Source: Prorocentrum cordatum (lineage: Eukaryota > Sar > Dinophyceae > Prorocentrales > Prorocentraceae). From it: a stretch of DNA of 64,000 nucleotides. Shown in pieces: positions 53,599-63,775 of the stretch (its first letter is position 1; every line of letters starts with the position of its first letter). The stretch lies in assembly GCA_963575745.1 (NCBI GenBank), contig CAUYUJ010017892.1:70001-134000 (forward strand), written 5' to 3'. The notes beneath the pieces were generated by a model, which worked only from the letters and a program-made list of their open reading frames with translations, ran no database searches and was not told the origin of the DNA. The position numbers were made by a program, and so were the translations under genes.

Positions 53599-55862
53599 GC
53601 GCCGAAAACCAACAGGTCGCTGAAAACCAAAGGGCGCGCAGAAAACCGAAGGAACGCCGAAAACCAAAGGGGCGCCGAGAACTATAGGGGATGAGAAAAA
53701 CAAGGGCACCGAAAACTAGAAGGGCGACGAACACTAAAGGGGCGCTAAAAACCAAATGGGCACCGAAAGCCAAATGGGCGTCGAAAACCAACATGGGGCC
53801 GAAAACCACAAGGGGGGGCGAAACCAAAAGGACACCGAAAGCCGAAGGGGAGCCGAAAACCAGAAGCGCGTCGAAACCCAACGATGCGCCGGAAACCAAA
53901 ACGCCGCCGAATACCAACGGGCTGCCTGAAACCAAAAGGGCGGACGCGGAATACCAGCAGGGCGCCGAAAACCACAAGGGCGCCGACAACAAAAAGAGGC
54001 GACGAAAATCAAACATGCGCTGAAAAACCAAGACGGCGCCGAAAACCAAGAAGGCACCGGAAAACCACATGGGCGTTGAAAACCAAAGGGGCGCCGGAAA
54101 TCTCAGATGCGCCGAAGACCAAAAGGGGCGTCCCAAACCAAAAGTGGCGCAACAAATCACAGGGGCTCCGAAGAAAAGGGCGTCGAAAACCAAAAGGGCT
54201 CCGAAAACCAAAGGGGCGCCGAAAACCAAATGAGGCGACGCAAATCAAACGTGCGCCGAAAAACCAAGACGGCGCCGAAAAACAAGAGAGCACTAGAAAC
54301 CACAAGGGCGTTAAAAGCCAAAGGAGCGCCGCAAGCCTCAGATGCGCCGAAGACCAAAAGGGGCCCCCCAAACCAAAAGTGGCGCAACAAATCACAGGGC
54401 GCCGAAGAAAGTGCGTCGAAAACAACGCGATGCGCCGAAACCAAAGGGGCGCCAACAACTACAAGGGCGCCGCAAAGGAGCGCCGAAAACCACATGGGCG
54501 CCGAAAACCAAAGGAGCGCCGAAAACCAAAAGGGCGCCCAAAAATCGAAGGGGCGCCGAAAACCAAAGAGGCACCGAAAACCAAAGGGGCGCCGAAACCC
54601 AAACAGCCGCCGAAAACCGAAAGAGGCACAGAGAACCACAAGGAGCGCAGAACACCAAAAGGTGGCCGCAGAAAATTCAAAGGGGAGCCGAAAACAAAAA
54701 ACGTTGCCGAAACCCAGCGATGCGCCGAAAACCAAGATGGGCGACACAAGGGCGCCTAAAACCAAAAGGGCGGGCGCGGGATACCAAATGGGCGCCAGAA
54801 TTTAAAGAGCGCCGAAAACCAAAAGGGCGCCGAAAATTACAGGGCGCCAGAAACCAAAGGAGCGCCAAAAACCAAAGGAGCGCCGAAAACCACATGGGCG
54901 CCGCAAACCAAAGGGGCGCCACCAGAGAGGGCGCCGAACACCAAGAGGGCGCCGAAAACGAAAAGGGCACCGAAAACCACAAGGGCGCCGAAAACCAAAA
55001 GGGCGCCGACAACCAAAGGTGCGCCGAAAGCCACAGGGGAGCCGACAACCAAAAGGAGACCCGAAAACCACAAGGGCGCCGAAAACCGAAGCAGCGCCGA
55101 AAGCCGAAAGGGCGCCGAAAACACAAAAAAGGCGCCGAACACCGAAGGGACGCCGACAGCAACGAGTGTGCGAAACACCAGGAAAAGGGCGCCGAACACC
55201 AGAAACGCGCCGAACACCAAAAGGTGGCAGAAAACAGAACCGATACCGAAAGCCACAGGGGCGACGAACACCGAAGGGGCGTCGAGAACTCAAGGGGCGC
55301 CGAACACCACACACGTCAAAGGGGCGCGGAGGACCGACGGTGCGGCGAAGGCCAAAAGGGCGCCGAGCAACCAAAGGAACTCCGATAAGCAGAAATGCGC
55401 GAAAGACCAAAGGGGCGCCGAATACCACAGGGCGCCGAAAACCAAGGGGGCGCCGAACATCAAAAAGGCGCCGAAGGCCAAAGGGGCGCCGAACCCCGAA
55501 GGTGCGCCGAAGACAAGACGCCGAAAACCAAAGGGGCGCCGAAGACCAAAGGGCGCCGAAAACCGAAGGGATGCCGAAAGCCAAAGGGGCGCTGAAAGCC
55601 AACACGGCTCCGAAAACCAAGATGGCGCCGAAAGCCAAATGAGCGCCGAAAACTAAAAATGCTCCGAAAACCAAAGGGGCTCCGAAAACCAAAAGGGCGC
55701 CGAAAACCAAAGGAACGCCGAAAACCACAGGGGCGCCGCAAACCACAGGGGCGCCGAAAATCAAGGTGGCGCTACAAACCGCAGGGGCGCCGAAAACCGC
55801 AGGGGCGCCGAAAACCACAAGGGCGCCAAAAACCAAAGAGGCTCCGAAAACCAAAGGAGAAA
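53599..55862 (+). repeat. 18-bp array, block 3
   Basis: About 120 units of the AAAACCAAAGGGGCGCCG family, with interruptions. Two long stretches (54,020-54,180 and 54,175-54,410) duplicate each other with period about 235 bp. Confidence 0.95.
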
Positions 55863-55864
55863 GG

Positions 55865-56318
55865 TAGCTTCGAAGTTCCCCCCTTCAGCCAGGGCCCTCC
55901 AGCAGGAAATGCCAGCAAAAGGAGGGGAGGGGGTAGTTTCGGAAGCACCCTTCCTTTTGGAAAAAGGAGCTCGGGCTTACCCTGGGCCTCGAAAATCGGG
56001 GAATGGGGGGAGGAATAGCTTCCAAGACCCTCCGCTTTAGCCAGGGACCCTTTAGTTTTAAAGCCCAATCGAAAGAAGGGGGGCGGGGGGGGTAGCTTCG
56101 GAAGCCCCCCCTCCTTTGGAAGGGAGAGCCTGGGCTTACCCTGGTCCCCGAAAATGGGGGGATGGTGGGGTGGGGTAGGTTCCAATCCCGCCATTGGCTA
56201 GGAACCCCCCCAGCTGAAAAATGCTACCAGAAAGGGGGGGGGATGGGGGGGGTAGCTTCGGACCCCCCACCCCTTATCCAAGGCATGGGGGGGGGTAGCT
56301 TGAAACTGGCCCCATCCC
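55865..56318 (+). repeat. Degenerate 166-bp G-rich repeat
   Basis: GGTAGCTTCGGAAGC-type starts at about 55,926, 56,092 and 56,253, with TGGGCTTACCCTGG and CCGAAAATGGGGGGATG inside. A related C/G-rich stretch lies near the other end of the intron (48,930-49,040). Confidence 0.75.
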
Positions 56319-56341
56319 GCTGCGTGGGCGCTCTTTCCCAC

Positions 56342-56686
56342 CTTCGCCTCCTGCATCTCGCTGAACAGCATCAGGGCCCGCTGCCACTGCTCGCCCTTCT
56401 CGCACGCGCTGATCCCAGCGTTGTAGCCGATGGCCTTGCCCTCCCCCACCCTCGATTCTTTCATTTCGCTGAAAAGGCACAACGCCCATTGCCACTGCCT
56501 GCCTTTTCCACACGCGCCGATCGTCGCAATGTGAAGACCTGGGCCGGCTTTCGCACGAAGCCGGGACGCGTCGCGGAACAGCTGCAACGCAGAGCTCCAT
56601 TGCTTTGTCGCCCCGTTCTTCTTTATCTCTGCCTCGAGAGAGGACGCGTCTGGTCGAAATTCTTGTCGTGTGCTGCGCGCCCGCAT
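56342..56686 (-). CDS. PPR gene, first exon
   Basis: ATG at 56,686; 115 codons ending in phase 0 at EMQEAK|GT. An N-terminal leader (MRARSTRQEFRPD) with basic residues might be part of a targeting sequence. PPR-like units begin at about residue 31 (WSSALQLFRDA), then IGACGKGRQWQWALCLFSEM and YNAGISACEKGEQWQRAL. The donor lies in the 9-bp duplicate. Upstream sequence shows no further PPR motif, which supports this as the 5' end. An earlier non-coding or targeting exon cannot be excluded. Confidence 0.82.
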
Positions 56687-56689
56687 GAC

Positions 56690-58180
56690 ATCTTGACCGA
56701 AGCATTGCTTAAGCCGCGACCTTCACCTCTGGCTGTTTTGTTGAGGGTGCTTCCGCACGCATCGCTCGACATGCGTGGTTCCGCACGGCGCACCCAAACC
56801 GAATCGTTGGGTTTGCACCGGGCGAATTCAAACAATATCGAACACCAGAGAGGCGCAACTCTCTCTCTCTCTCACTCTTGAAGAATCATTGCGGTTGATT
56901 TCCCCCCGTCGATGCACATTGTGCTTTTTCATTTGGAGCGACCCCCCTCGGAGCTGCCACCCTGTTCACTATCAGGGACAATATTCGTGCTCACCCTCGA
57001 CACTCAGGAATCACGCTCTTGGTTTGGCATTTCTCATGGTTTACTTGGGAATCGCGCTATCGCTCGAGACTTCTCCGCGATTCATGCAGGACTCATGCTT
57101 TAGCAGCCCGCGTGCTCGACCTGGCCGCCTGAACCCGCCTTCCCGACCCGCCCGCTAGGGTCTGCCCGCCCGACTTGCCTGTCTGGCTCTACCACGTGTT
57201 TTTTTGCTCCTAGCCCTCCCGCTGCTTATTTCTGTCGTGCTCCATGCTTCTCCCTCCTCCTTCCATTCGTCCACACTTCCCCTGTGTTAGGGGCTGCATT
57301 CAATGCACGTGGCAGGTAAGGGAGATTTTCGCCCAAAGGGGTACGATCGAAGACGAAGAGGGCGGGTATCGCGGGTTCGGGATATACGTGTTGAATGGCA
57401 CGCGAGCAGATAGGAACGAACAGCCTTAAACTCATTATTGTTGTTGTTGCTGTTACTGTTGTTGTTGTTGTTCTTCTTCTTCTTCTTCCTCTTCTTCTAG
57501 ACACAGCCCGCCCCACATAACCTCGACCTTCGAAACTCGATCCTCGTACCCCAGAAGACGTGCTCACAAGGAATGGGTACTGCGTTGGCGGCGGCTGCGT
57601 GTGCCAAGCAAGGGAGGATGAGGGGGAGGAGCAGGAGGAGCGAGGAGGGAGGAGAAAGGAGCGAGGAGGCAAGAAGAGGGACCAAGAACGAATCCGAATC
57701 AGGATCCAGTTCATGGAGTCCGGGTCATCTCAACAACCTATCGTGGACGACTCTGCCGATCTTACGCGACCTCTGTCTGAGGGGTCTGAATCAAACCAGA
57801 GGGTCTGAATTAGACCAACTACACTGCTTCCAGCTAGCGCTCTCGTCTCGGGGCCGCACTGCCCTCGTCAAGGGCCTCCCCCTCGGGAATGGCCAGGGAA
57901 GAGGGAGGAGAGACGAGGGATGAGGCGACGGAGGAGGAAGGAGGGAGGAGGAGGAGGAGGAGGAGGACCAGTGTACACACCCAAGACGCACCAACGATGT
58001 TACAATAAACCCTCCATCCAAGTTCCCTCTTCGTAGCTCCCTACAAGAATATGTTCTCATTTCGGGAAGCGCCCCATTGGAAGATAATCGTCTGAAAATC
58101 CCCAACCGTGCCAAAACAGCCTTCCTGGGACTTCCACGCCACAAATCAACGTGACTGTTGCGTCCTGACAACTCCTACAC
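56690..58180. other. Region upstream of the PPR gene, no gene recognised
   Basis: Short (CT)n at 56,851-56,877 and a (GTT)n/(CTT)n run at 57,436-57,500. 57,600-57,690 and 57,930-57,970 are GAG-rich. No coding family or promoter element I can name. Confidence 0.4.
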
Positions 58181-58585
58181 CGGGCCAGAACATCAATCCT
58201 GGGACGTCAGCCATACGATACTTGAAATTGTGACACAAGAAATGTACGCGGTGCCCAAGCGAAAGCTACGTTTTGAAAACGAGCCGCCCTGCATCCTTGA
58301 AGCTGATGACCTTCAACATGAATGTGCGCAGCGTTGAAGCGAAAACTACATTTCGAAAACGACCTGCTTCCCATCTTTAAGACCTACGTCAAACCTTTAA
58401 AACGAATTTTCGCCGCGCTAAGGCGCGAACCACATTTTGAAAACCACCCGCCCTCCATCTGTGAAACTATTGCAAGCTTTTAACACGAATATGCGCCGTG
58501 CTCAAGCGAGAAAGTCATTTCGGAAAAGACCCCGCCCTCCATCCGTGAAGCTGCTGCGAATCTCAAGCTTCAGGATCACAAGTGA
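58180..58585 (+). repeat. 80-84-bp tandem repeat, four copies
   Basis: Units start near 58,257, 58,337, 58,420 and 58,504; each has AAGCGAAA, ACATTTTGAAAAC, CGCCCTCCATC and CACGAATATGCGCC. Confidence 0.85.
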
Positions 58586-58739
58586 CGAGGGAATTTCAAG
58601 CGACACACCCAGCCCGCCCTACCGACGCGTATGGGGGTTCGACAGGGACGTCATTTTTTCTCTCTTCCTTGTTATTGATTTATATCGGAAACTCTTTAAC
58701 ATAAAAAGGGAGAAGGGATGGATGCTCCGTAGACCGCCC

Positions 58740-59110
58740 CACAACTGCCCAAGAGGCCCCTACAAGGGCACCAGGACGGCCCAGGAGGGTTCCAAAGCAG
58801 CCGAACGAGGGGCCCAAGACGGCCACATATCGCCCTAAGAAGGTCCCAAGAGAGGCTAAGAGTAAGAACGCGAACCGATCATCCTATCTTTCCGCCCCAA
58901 GAGCCCCCCCCCCTCCCCAAAGGCTCCAAGAAACTCCCAAACGGCCCGAAGGAAACCCAACAATAAGCACCAAAATGCCCCCCCCCAAAGACCCCTAAAG
59001 AGGCCCCGAAACGGCCCCCAAGACGCTTCAAAACTGCCTCCGGGAGGCTCCACAGAAAACTCCCCGACAGAGCCCCCAAAACGCCCACAGGAATCACCAG
59101 ATCATGCCCA
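58740..59110 (+). repeat. Dispersed CCAAGACGGCC-type repeat
   Basis: CCAAGAGGCCCC, CCAAAACGCCC variants on plus. Confidence 0.65.
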
Positions 59111-59204
59111 AGAAGCCCACGACGCCTCAACTGTGGACTCCCCGCCTCTCCTGGGGGTCGGCGGCATGGCGTAAGCCTCTTGGATAAGGGAAAGGGATGG
59201 GTGG

Positions 59205-59285
59205 ATGGATGATGATGAGGAGGAGAAGGGGAAGGAGAAAGAGAAGGAGGAGAAGGAGGAGGAGGAGGAAGAGAAACAGGAGCAG
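59205..59285 (+). repeat. GGAGAAGG purine array
   Basis: About 80 bp of GGAGAA/GGAGGA units next to the tail of module D. Confidence 0.9.
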
Positions 59286-59335
59286 GACATATTCTTGAAA
59301 CTCGAACCTCGAGGGGGCGCGCGCTCGCGCGATCA

Positions 59336-60990
59336 AGTTTTTCCCAACCATCCTGTGATGTTGGGTCCTCGTTTTGAAAAAACAGCGCCGCGCGTTTCCT
59401 CCTCCCGCTGCCCCCCCCCCCATCCTTCCTCCTCGTCCTTGCGTTTGCTCTCCGCATGTCTCTGTTTCGGCACACCCCTCACACGCTTCGTGGTCCCATA
59501 GGGAGCTCCGCCTAAGGTCCTGGCGGAACTCGCATGGCGGCCTCGCCCCATTTTGACACACCCCTCACACATTTCGTGGTCCCATAAGAAGCTCCACCTA
59601 AGGTCCCAGTGACTGCGTTCGCATGGCCGCCTCGCCCCATTTTGGCACACCCCTCGCACGTCCCGTGGTCCCACAAGGAGCTCCACCTAAGGTCCCAATG
59701 GCGGAACTCGCATGGCGGCTTCGCCCAATTTGGGCACACCCCTCACGCGTTTCACGACCCCAAAGGGGGCTCCACCTAAGATCCCAGGGGCGGAACTCGC
59801 ATGGCGGCCTCGCCCAATGTTGGCATGCCCCTCACAAGTTTCGTGGCCCCATAGGGAGGTCCACCTAAGGTCCCAGGGGCGCAGCTCGCATGGCGGCCTC
59901 ACCCTATCTTGGCACACCCCTCACACGTTGCGGAATTTCGTGGCCCCATAAGGAGCTCCACCTATGGTGGCAGTGGCGCAGCTCGCATGGCGGCCCCGCC
60001 CCATTTTGGCACGGCAGGGTCACCACCACGGTGGCGTGCCAGGGGCGCACCGTGCGCGAAGGCGACGGGGCGAGGGAACAGCGCTCCGGGGCAATTTACG
60101 GCCAGACCTGCAAGGGCGCGAGCAGTCCGCAGCCAGACCTTCTCTCGGTCCGTGGACTCTCGCCCTGGGCCGTCGGCTGTCCGGCGCGCTGCTCCCTCGG
60201 CCGACACCGCCCAGGCGTGATCCTGGACTGCGGCCGCCACGAGGTCGGGAACGGCAAGGAGGACGACAGAAGGGATGCGACGGCCCTCGCCAGGAAGCTG
60301 GGCTTCACCGAATTTATCCGCGAGGCTTGGCCTGAGGAGCGGCCCGCCCGAGCCTCGCCGTCTCTCGACGGTCTTAGTGTTTGGCGTCGCGCCGCGGGCG
60401 ACCCGCGCGCGTCGCTGGGACCCTCTCGGGGCGACCAGCGCGCGTCGCGGGAATTCCGCATTGCGCTCTGCCCAGAACCTCGCTCGCCCCCGTCGTCGCT
60501 CTGCCCAGCGGCCACGGCCTTGCCCGCTATTCAGCCAGCTAGCTCTCTCTGCTCCGCGCAGCGGACGACCCGCGCGCGTCGCCGGGACTCCTTCGGGGCG
60601 ACCAGCGTGCGTCGCGGGGACTCCGTGCGGCGCCGCGCCCGCAGCCATGGACATCGGAGTGCACGGGCATAGAGGCAGAAACAGAAAGGGAAGGAAGCGG
60701 GCGCGATCCTCGTGAGGAGCGTGCCGACATGGGCGTCGACATTCATGCACGTAGACTGACTCGCACGCAGACTCATTCACAATCAGACTCGCTCGCGCTC
60801 AGGCTCACCCGTTCTCTCACTCTCTCGCACTCAGACCGGCCGTCCTTGTTCGTATTGTGGACCCCGTCGCGCATTTCGGCACGCTCTCTCGCACGGCTCG
60901 TGGCCCCATAGGGAGCGCGAGCGAAAATGATATTCATAATTGCGGTATTCACAACTGCATATGGTTGGGTCCTTCGCCAGGCTAATTTCT
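59336..60990 (-). repeat. Leader-array-tail module D (reversed, interrupted)
   Basis: On minus: leader 60,990-60,917 (GGACCCAACCATATGCAGTT), one monomer edge (60,895-60,916), an 870-bp unrelated insert, then about six units of 85-90 bp with CGCGAGTTCCGCC/GGCCGCCATGCGAG (60,010-59,468), and the tail 59,402-59,336 (AGGACCCAACATCACAGGAT). Confidence 0.85.
60020..60890. other. Unique insert within module D
   Basis: Holds two copies (60,409 and 60,568) of a sequence with GACCCGCGCGCGTCGC and GGGGCGACCAGCG. A protein-like plus-strand stretch (GNGKEDDRRDATALARKLGF, about 60,248-60,310) has no recognised family. Confidence 0.4.
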
Positions 60991-60999
60991 CATACCTCA

Positions 61000-61900
61000 G
61001 ATGTCTGGGCCTCGTCTCGGGGAACGGTTCTTCATAGTGAGGGCATTGGACAAGGAATCCAGGGTCTGGAAGCTGGCGGAACACCAATCGTGGATTGGCC
61101 ATGGATATCGCCGCCGACCTCATCAGATAAAACATCCTCCAGGGTCGGAAGCCCCCCTGGGCACCTTCCTTACTGAACGCCCCCACCGTACTGGGCTGGC
61201 TTTCGACGGTCCAGGTGCCCAGCGAAGGCTCCCGGAGGCCGCAGATCGCAGACAAAACCACCTCCAGTCGCAACTTCTGCGCGGCGCGAGGCTGTCAGTG
61301 AAGGCGCGCGCGCGCGCGCGCGCTCGCGACCAGCCTTTTCTGTGGCGACTCACGGGAGCCTCCCATGTCATCGTGCTGGCTCTTGCGAATCGACGCTGCC
61401 GACGCTAATCGACGCCAGTCGATGCCAACCGACGCGAATCGTAGCCGTAATCGACGGCAATTGATGCTACATCGTCGCCTTCTCATCGACTGCCAGGCGC
61501 CAGACGCTAGCGCACGCCTGTGCGTTCTGAGCACGACACATCGAAGACATACAACCAGAGAGACGTAAGACTCGGGTTCGGGGGATTCGGGTTGGCCTCG
61601 CGAGGCCGTCAAGAAAATGACGAGTCCAATCTGTAAATTGACGGCGATATTTTGCTGCAAGCATCCCATGAAAACTCCGTCAAAACTCAAGACGGGCCCG
61701 TCAATAAAACGTCGGCACATCCGAAATCCGGCGAAATCGAGTCTGATCCGCCACCGTGCCGCTGGGTGTGGGCGTGTCCTCAGGTTCTGTGTCCAATCCT
61801 CTAAGCCCCAGTCCTCACTCCTGAAGAGTCTTCAAATGGCCCAGAAACCAAAATGCCAAATCTCACGGAGCTTCACGCGGCTCGGCTTGTCGCTTCACTT
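61000..61900. other. No gene recognised
   Basis: (GC)n at 61,303-61,323, a decayed ATCGACGC repeat at 61,385-61,465, and the block at 61,745-61,835 shared with 14,055-14,130. Confidence 0.4.
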
Positions 61901-61904
61901 TTTC

Positions 61905-62780
61905 GGAACCAACAAGGCCCCAAAACGGGCCAAGAGGGCCCCAACCCACTCACGGTGGCGGGATGGACCGAAGGCCAATAGATCCGCCGCAGCCCCCCTT
62001 GATTTATCACAGGGGTGCCTGGCGTGCTAGAGCCTACGGCTTGGCTTTGGTTCTTTTCCAAAAGAGCTCCCCCTGGGGCTTCGGTCCATGCCGCCGGCCA
62101 CCCAGAAGGCCCCGCCGCTGCGCAACCAACGTCTCCGCCTCCAAGACGGCCAAGATGGCCTCCAAATTCGCCCAAGATGGTCCAATATGGCCTCCAAGAC
62201 GGCCGAAGAGGGTCTCAGATGCCTCCAAGTCCGCCCAGGAAGCCACCCAGACGGCCCAAGATAGCTCCAAGAGGTCCCAAAAAGGTCTCCAAGACGGCAG
62301 AAGAGGTCTCCAAGAGGTCCCCCAGAAAGCACGACGAGGCCAACATCTTGATGTTGCTAGGGTTTTTCAAAGACTTTGGCATTTGCTTGCTTTCGGTCTT
62401 CCGACGGCCCGAGACGGCCCAAGAGTCCCTCAAGATCGCCCCCAGAGCGCCCCAGAGGCATTCAAGATGGCCCCAGCCCCGCCCAAGAGGCCCCCAAGAC
62501 GGCCCCAAGAGGGCTCGAAGACGACCCAAGAGGCTTCCAACACGCCCAATATGGCCTCCAAGACGGCCGTTCAGCACCACAAGAGGACCCCAAGTCGGTT
62601 CAGAGAGGCCCCCAATACGACTTCCGACAGCGTCAGACGGCCCAGGAACGCTCTCAGACTGCCAAAGAGGACCCCAAGCAGCCCCCAAAGGCCCCCAGGC
62701 GACCCAAGGAGGCCTCTAAGATGCCTCCAAGAGGTCCCCAGGAAGCTCACAGGAGGCCCCAAGAGTGCCCCCAGAAGCTC
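61905..62780 (+). repeat. Dispersed CCAAGACGGCC-type repeat
   Basis: CCAAGACGGCC and CCAAGAGGTCCC on plus, broken by a less repetitive patch at 61,980-62,100. Confidence 0.7.
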
Positions 62781-62784
62781 CCAA

Positions 62785-62845
62785 GATTCCCTCTCCTCCT
62801 CCTCGTCGTCGTCGTCGTCCTCCTCCTCCTCCTCCTCCTCCTGAT
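62785..62845 (+). repeat. (CTC)n/(GTC)n array
   Basis: CTCCTC, then GTCGTCGTC, then CTC. Confidence 0.95.
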
Positions 62846-63016
62846 TGTCCCCGTCATCCTCCCCCAAGTGTTCCCCGAAGGGTTTCCGTTACAGCTGGAG
62901 GAATACATGGTCCGATAGCTTGGCAGAACTCTGGCTGCAACGTTTGGCCACATGGGCGACTCCAAAAGGCGAGGGGCGCCGGTGATTCGCCGTAGTCAAT
63001 GAAGACGAATACTATT

Positions 63017-63027
63017 GCTGCTACTAT

Positions 63028-63059
<32 letters not shown>

Positions 63060-63252
63060 GTACTCCTACTCCTGCTCCTACTCCTACTCCTACTCCTACT
63101 GCTACTGCTACTACTGCTATTGCTACGACTACGACTACGACTACGACTACGACTACGACTACGACTACGACTACGACTACTACTACTACTACTATCACTA
63201 CCTCTATTACTACCACTACCACTAGTACTACCGCTACTACTAGTACTACTAG

Positions 63253-63290
<38 letters not shown>
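63017..63290 (+). repeat. (CTA)n/(CGACTA)n array abutting an assembly gap
   Basis: CTA triplets with CTC, CTG and CGA interruptions up to the first N. Confidence 0.95.
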
Positions 63291-63390
63291 NNNNNNNNNN
63301 NNNNNNNNNNNNNNNNNNNNNNNNNNNNNNNNNNNNNNNNNNNNNNNNNNNNNNNNNNNNNNNNNNNNNNNNNNNNNNNNNNNNNNNNNN
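63291..63390. other. Assembly gap, 100 N
   Basis: Exactly 100 undetermined bases between a CTA array and a GGA array. The size is probably nominal. Confidence 1.
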
Positions 63391-63422
63391 GGAGGAGGAG
63401 GAGGCAGAGGAGGAGGAGGAGG
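63391..63422 (+). repeat. (GGA)n
   Basis: Short GGA run right after the gap. Confidence 0.9.
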
Positions 63423-63589
63423 CGCCACCAGTCTTCCAACCCGCCTCGGCCCTGCCCTCAGGTGGGGCGGCCGTGGCCTGCGGCGGCCGCTTCGGCGTCG
63501 CTGCAGCCGCCGGCGGTGGCGCCGTCCGTGGGCGCGGCCTCGGCGGCAGCGGCTCGGCCGTGGCCGTGCGCACGGAAGCCTGGCTGCAG

Positions 63590-63775
63590 GACTCCTCCTC
63601 CTCCTCGCTGCTCTTCCTCCTGTTCCTCCTCCCCCCCTTCCTCCTCCTCCCTCCTCCTCCTCCCTCCTCCTCCTCCTCCCCTTCCTCCTCCTCCCCTTCC
63701 TCCTCCTCCTCCGCCTCCTCCCCCGTGTTGTTAGTATTCACTCTCTCCCTCACCATCCTCCTCTCCCTCCTCCTC
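63590..63775 (+). repeat. (CTC)n array
   Basis: CTC with CCC and TTC interruptions. The final 200 bp of the window hold a G homopolymer (63,890-63,915) and a small repeat GCTGAAGCGTTGGCCT / GCTGCAGCGCTGGCCT. Confidence 0.9.

Larger units (their letters stand above)
48769..56346 (-). mobile_element. Introner-type insertion forming PPR intron 1 (intron 48,773-56,341)
   Basis: At the exon borders CGAAGGTGG occurs twice (56,338-56,346 and 48,769-48,777, minus sense). Just inside lie AGAGCGCCCACGCAG at 56,320-56,334 (minus sense) and its perfect inverse at 48,780-48,794. This is the signature of an insertion with a 9-bp target duplication and 15-bp terminal inverted repeats. Splicing CGAAG|GTGG at both duplicates removes 7,569 bp and restores the reading frame. 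Inside are a CTC array, 18-bp arrays, modules B and C and a G-rich repeat, but no transposase, so it would be non-autonomous. Introners of this design have been described in several algal groups including dinoflagellates. The large size here may reflect later growth. Confidence 0.8.

Noticed and set aside
49060-55862. CRISPR-like array because of short regular repeats
   Set aside because: Units are contiguous 18-bp variants with no unique spacers, and the genome is eukaryotic.
60773-61273. Minus-strand 166-codon frame containing WRRTQPYAVVNTAI
   Set aside because: The recognisable part is the module leader, whose other copies translate alike only because the DNA is conserved. No domain otherwise.
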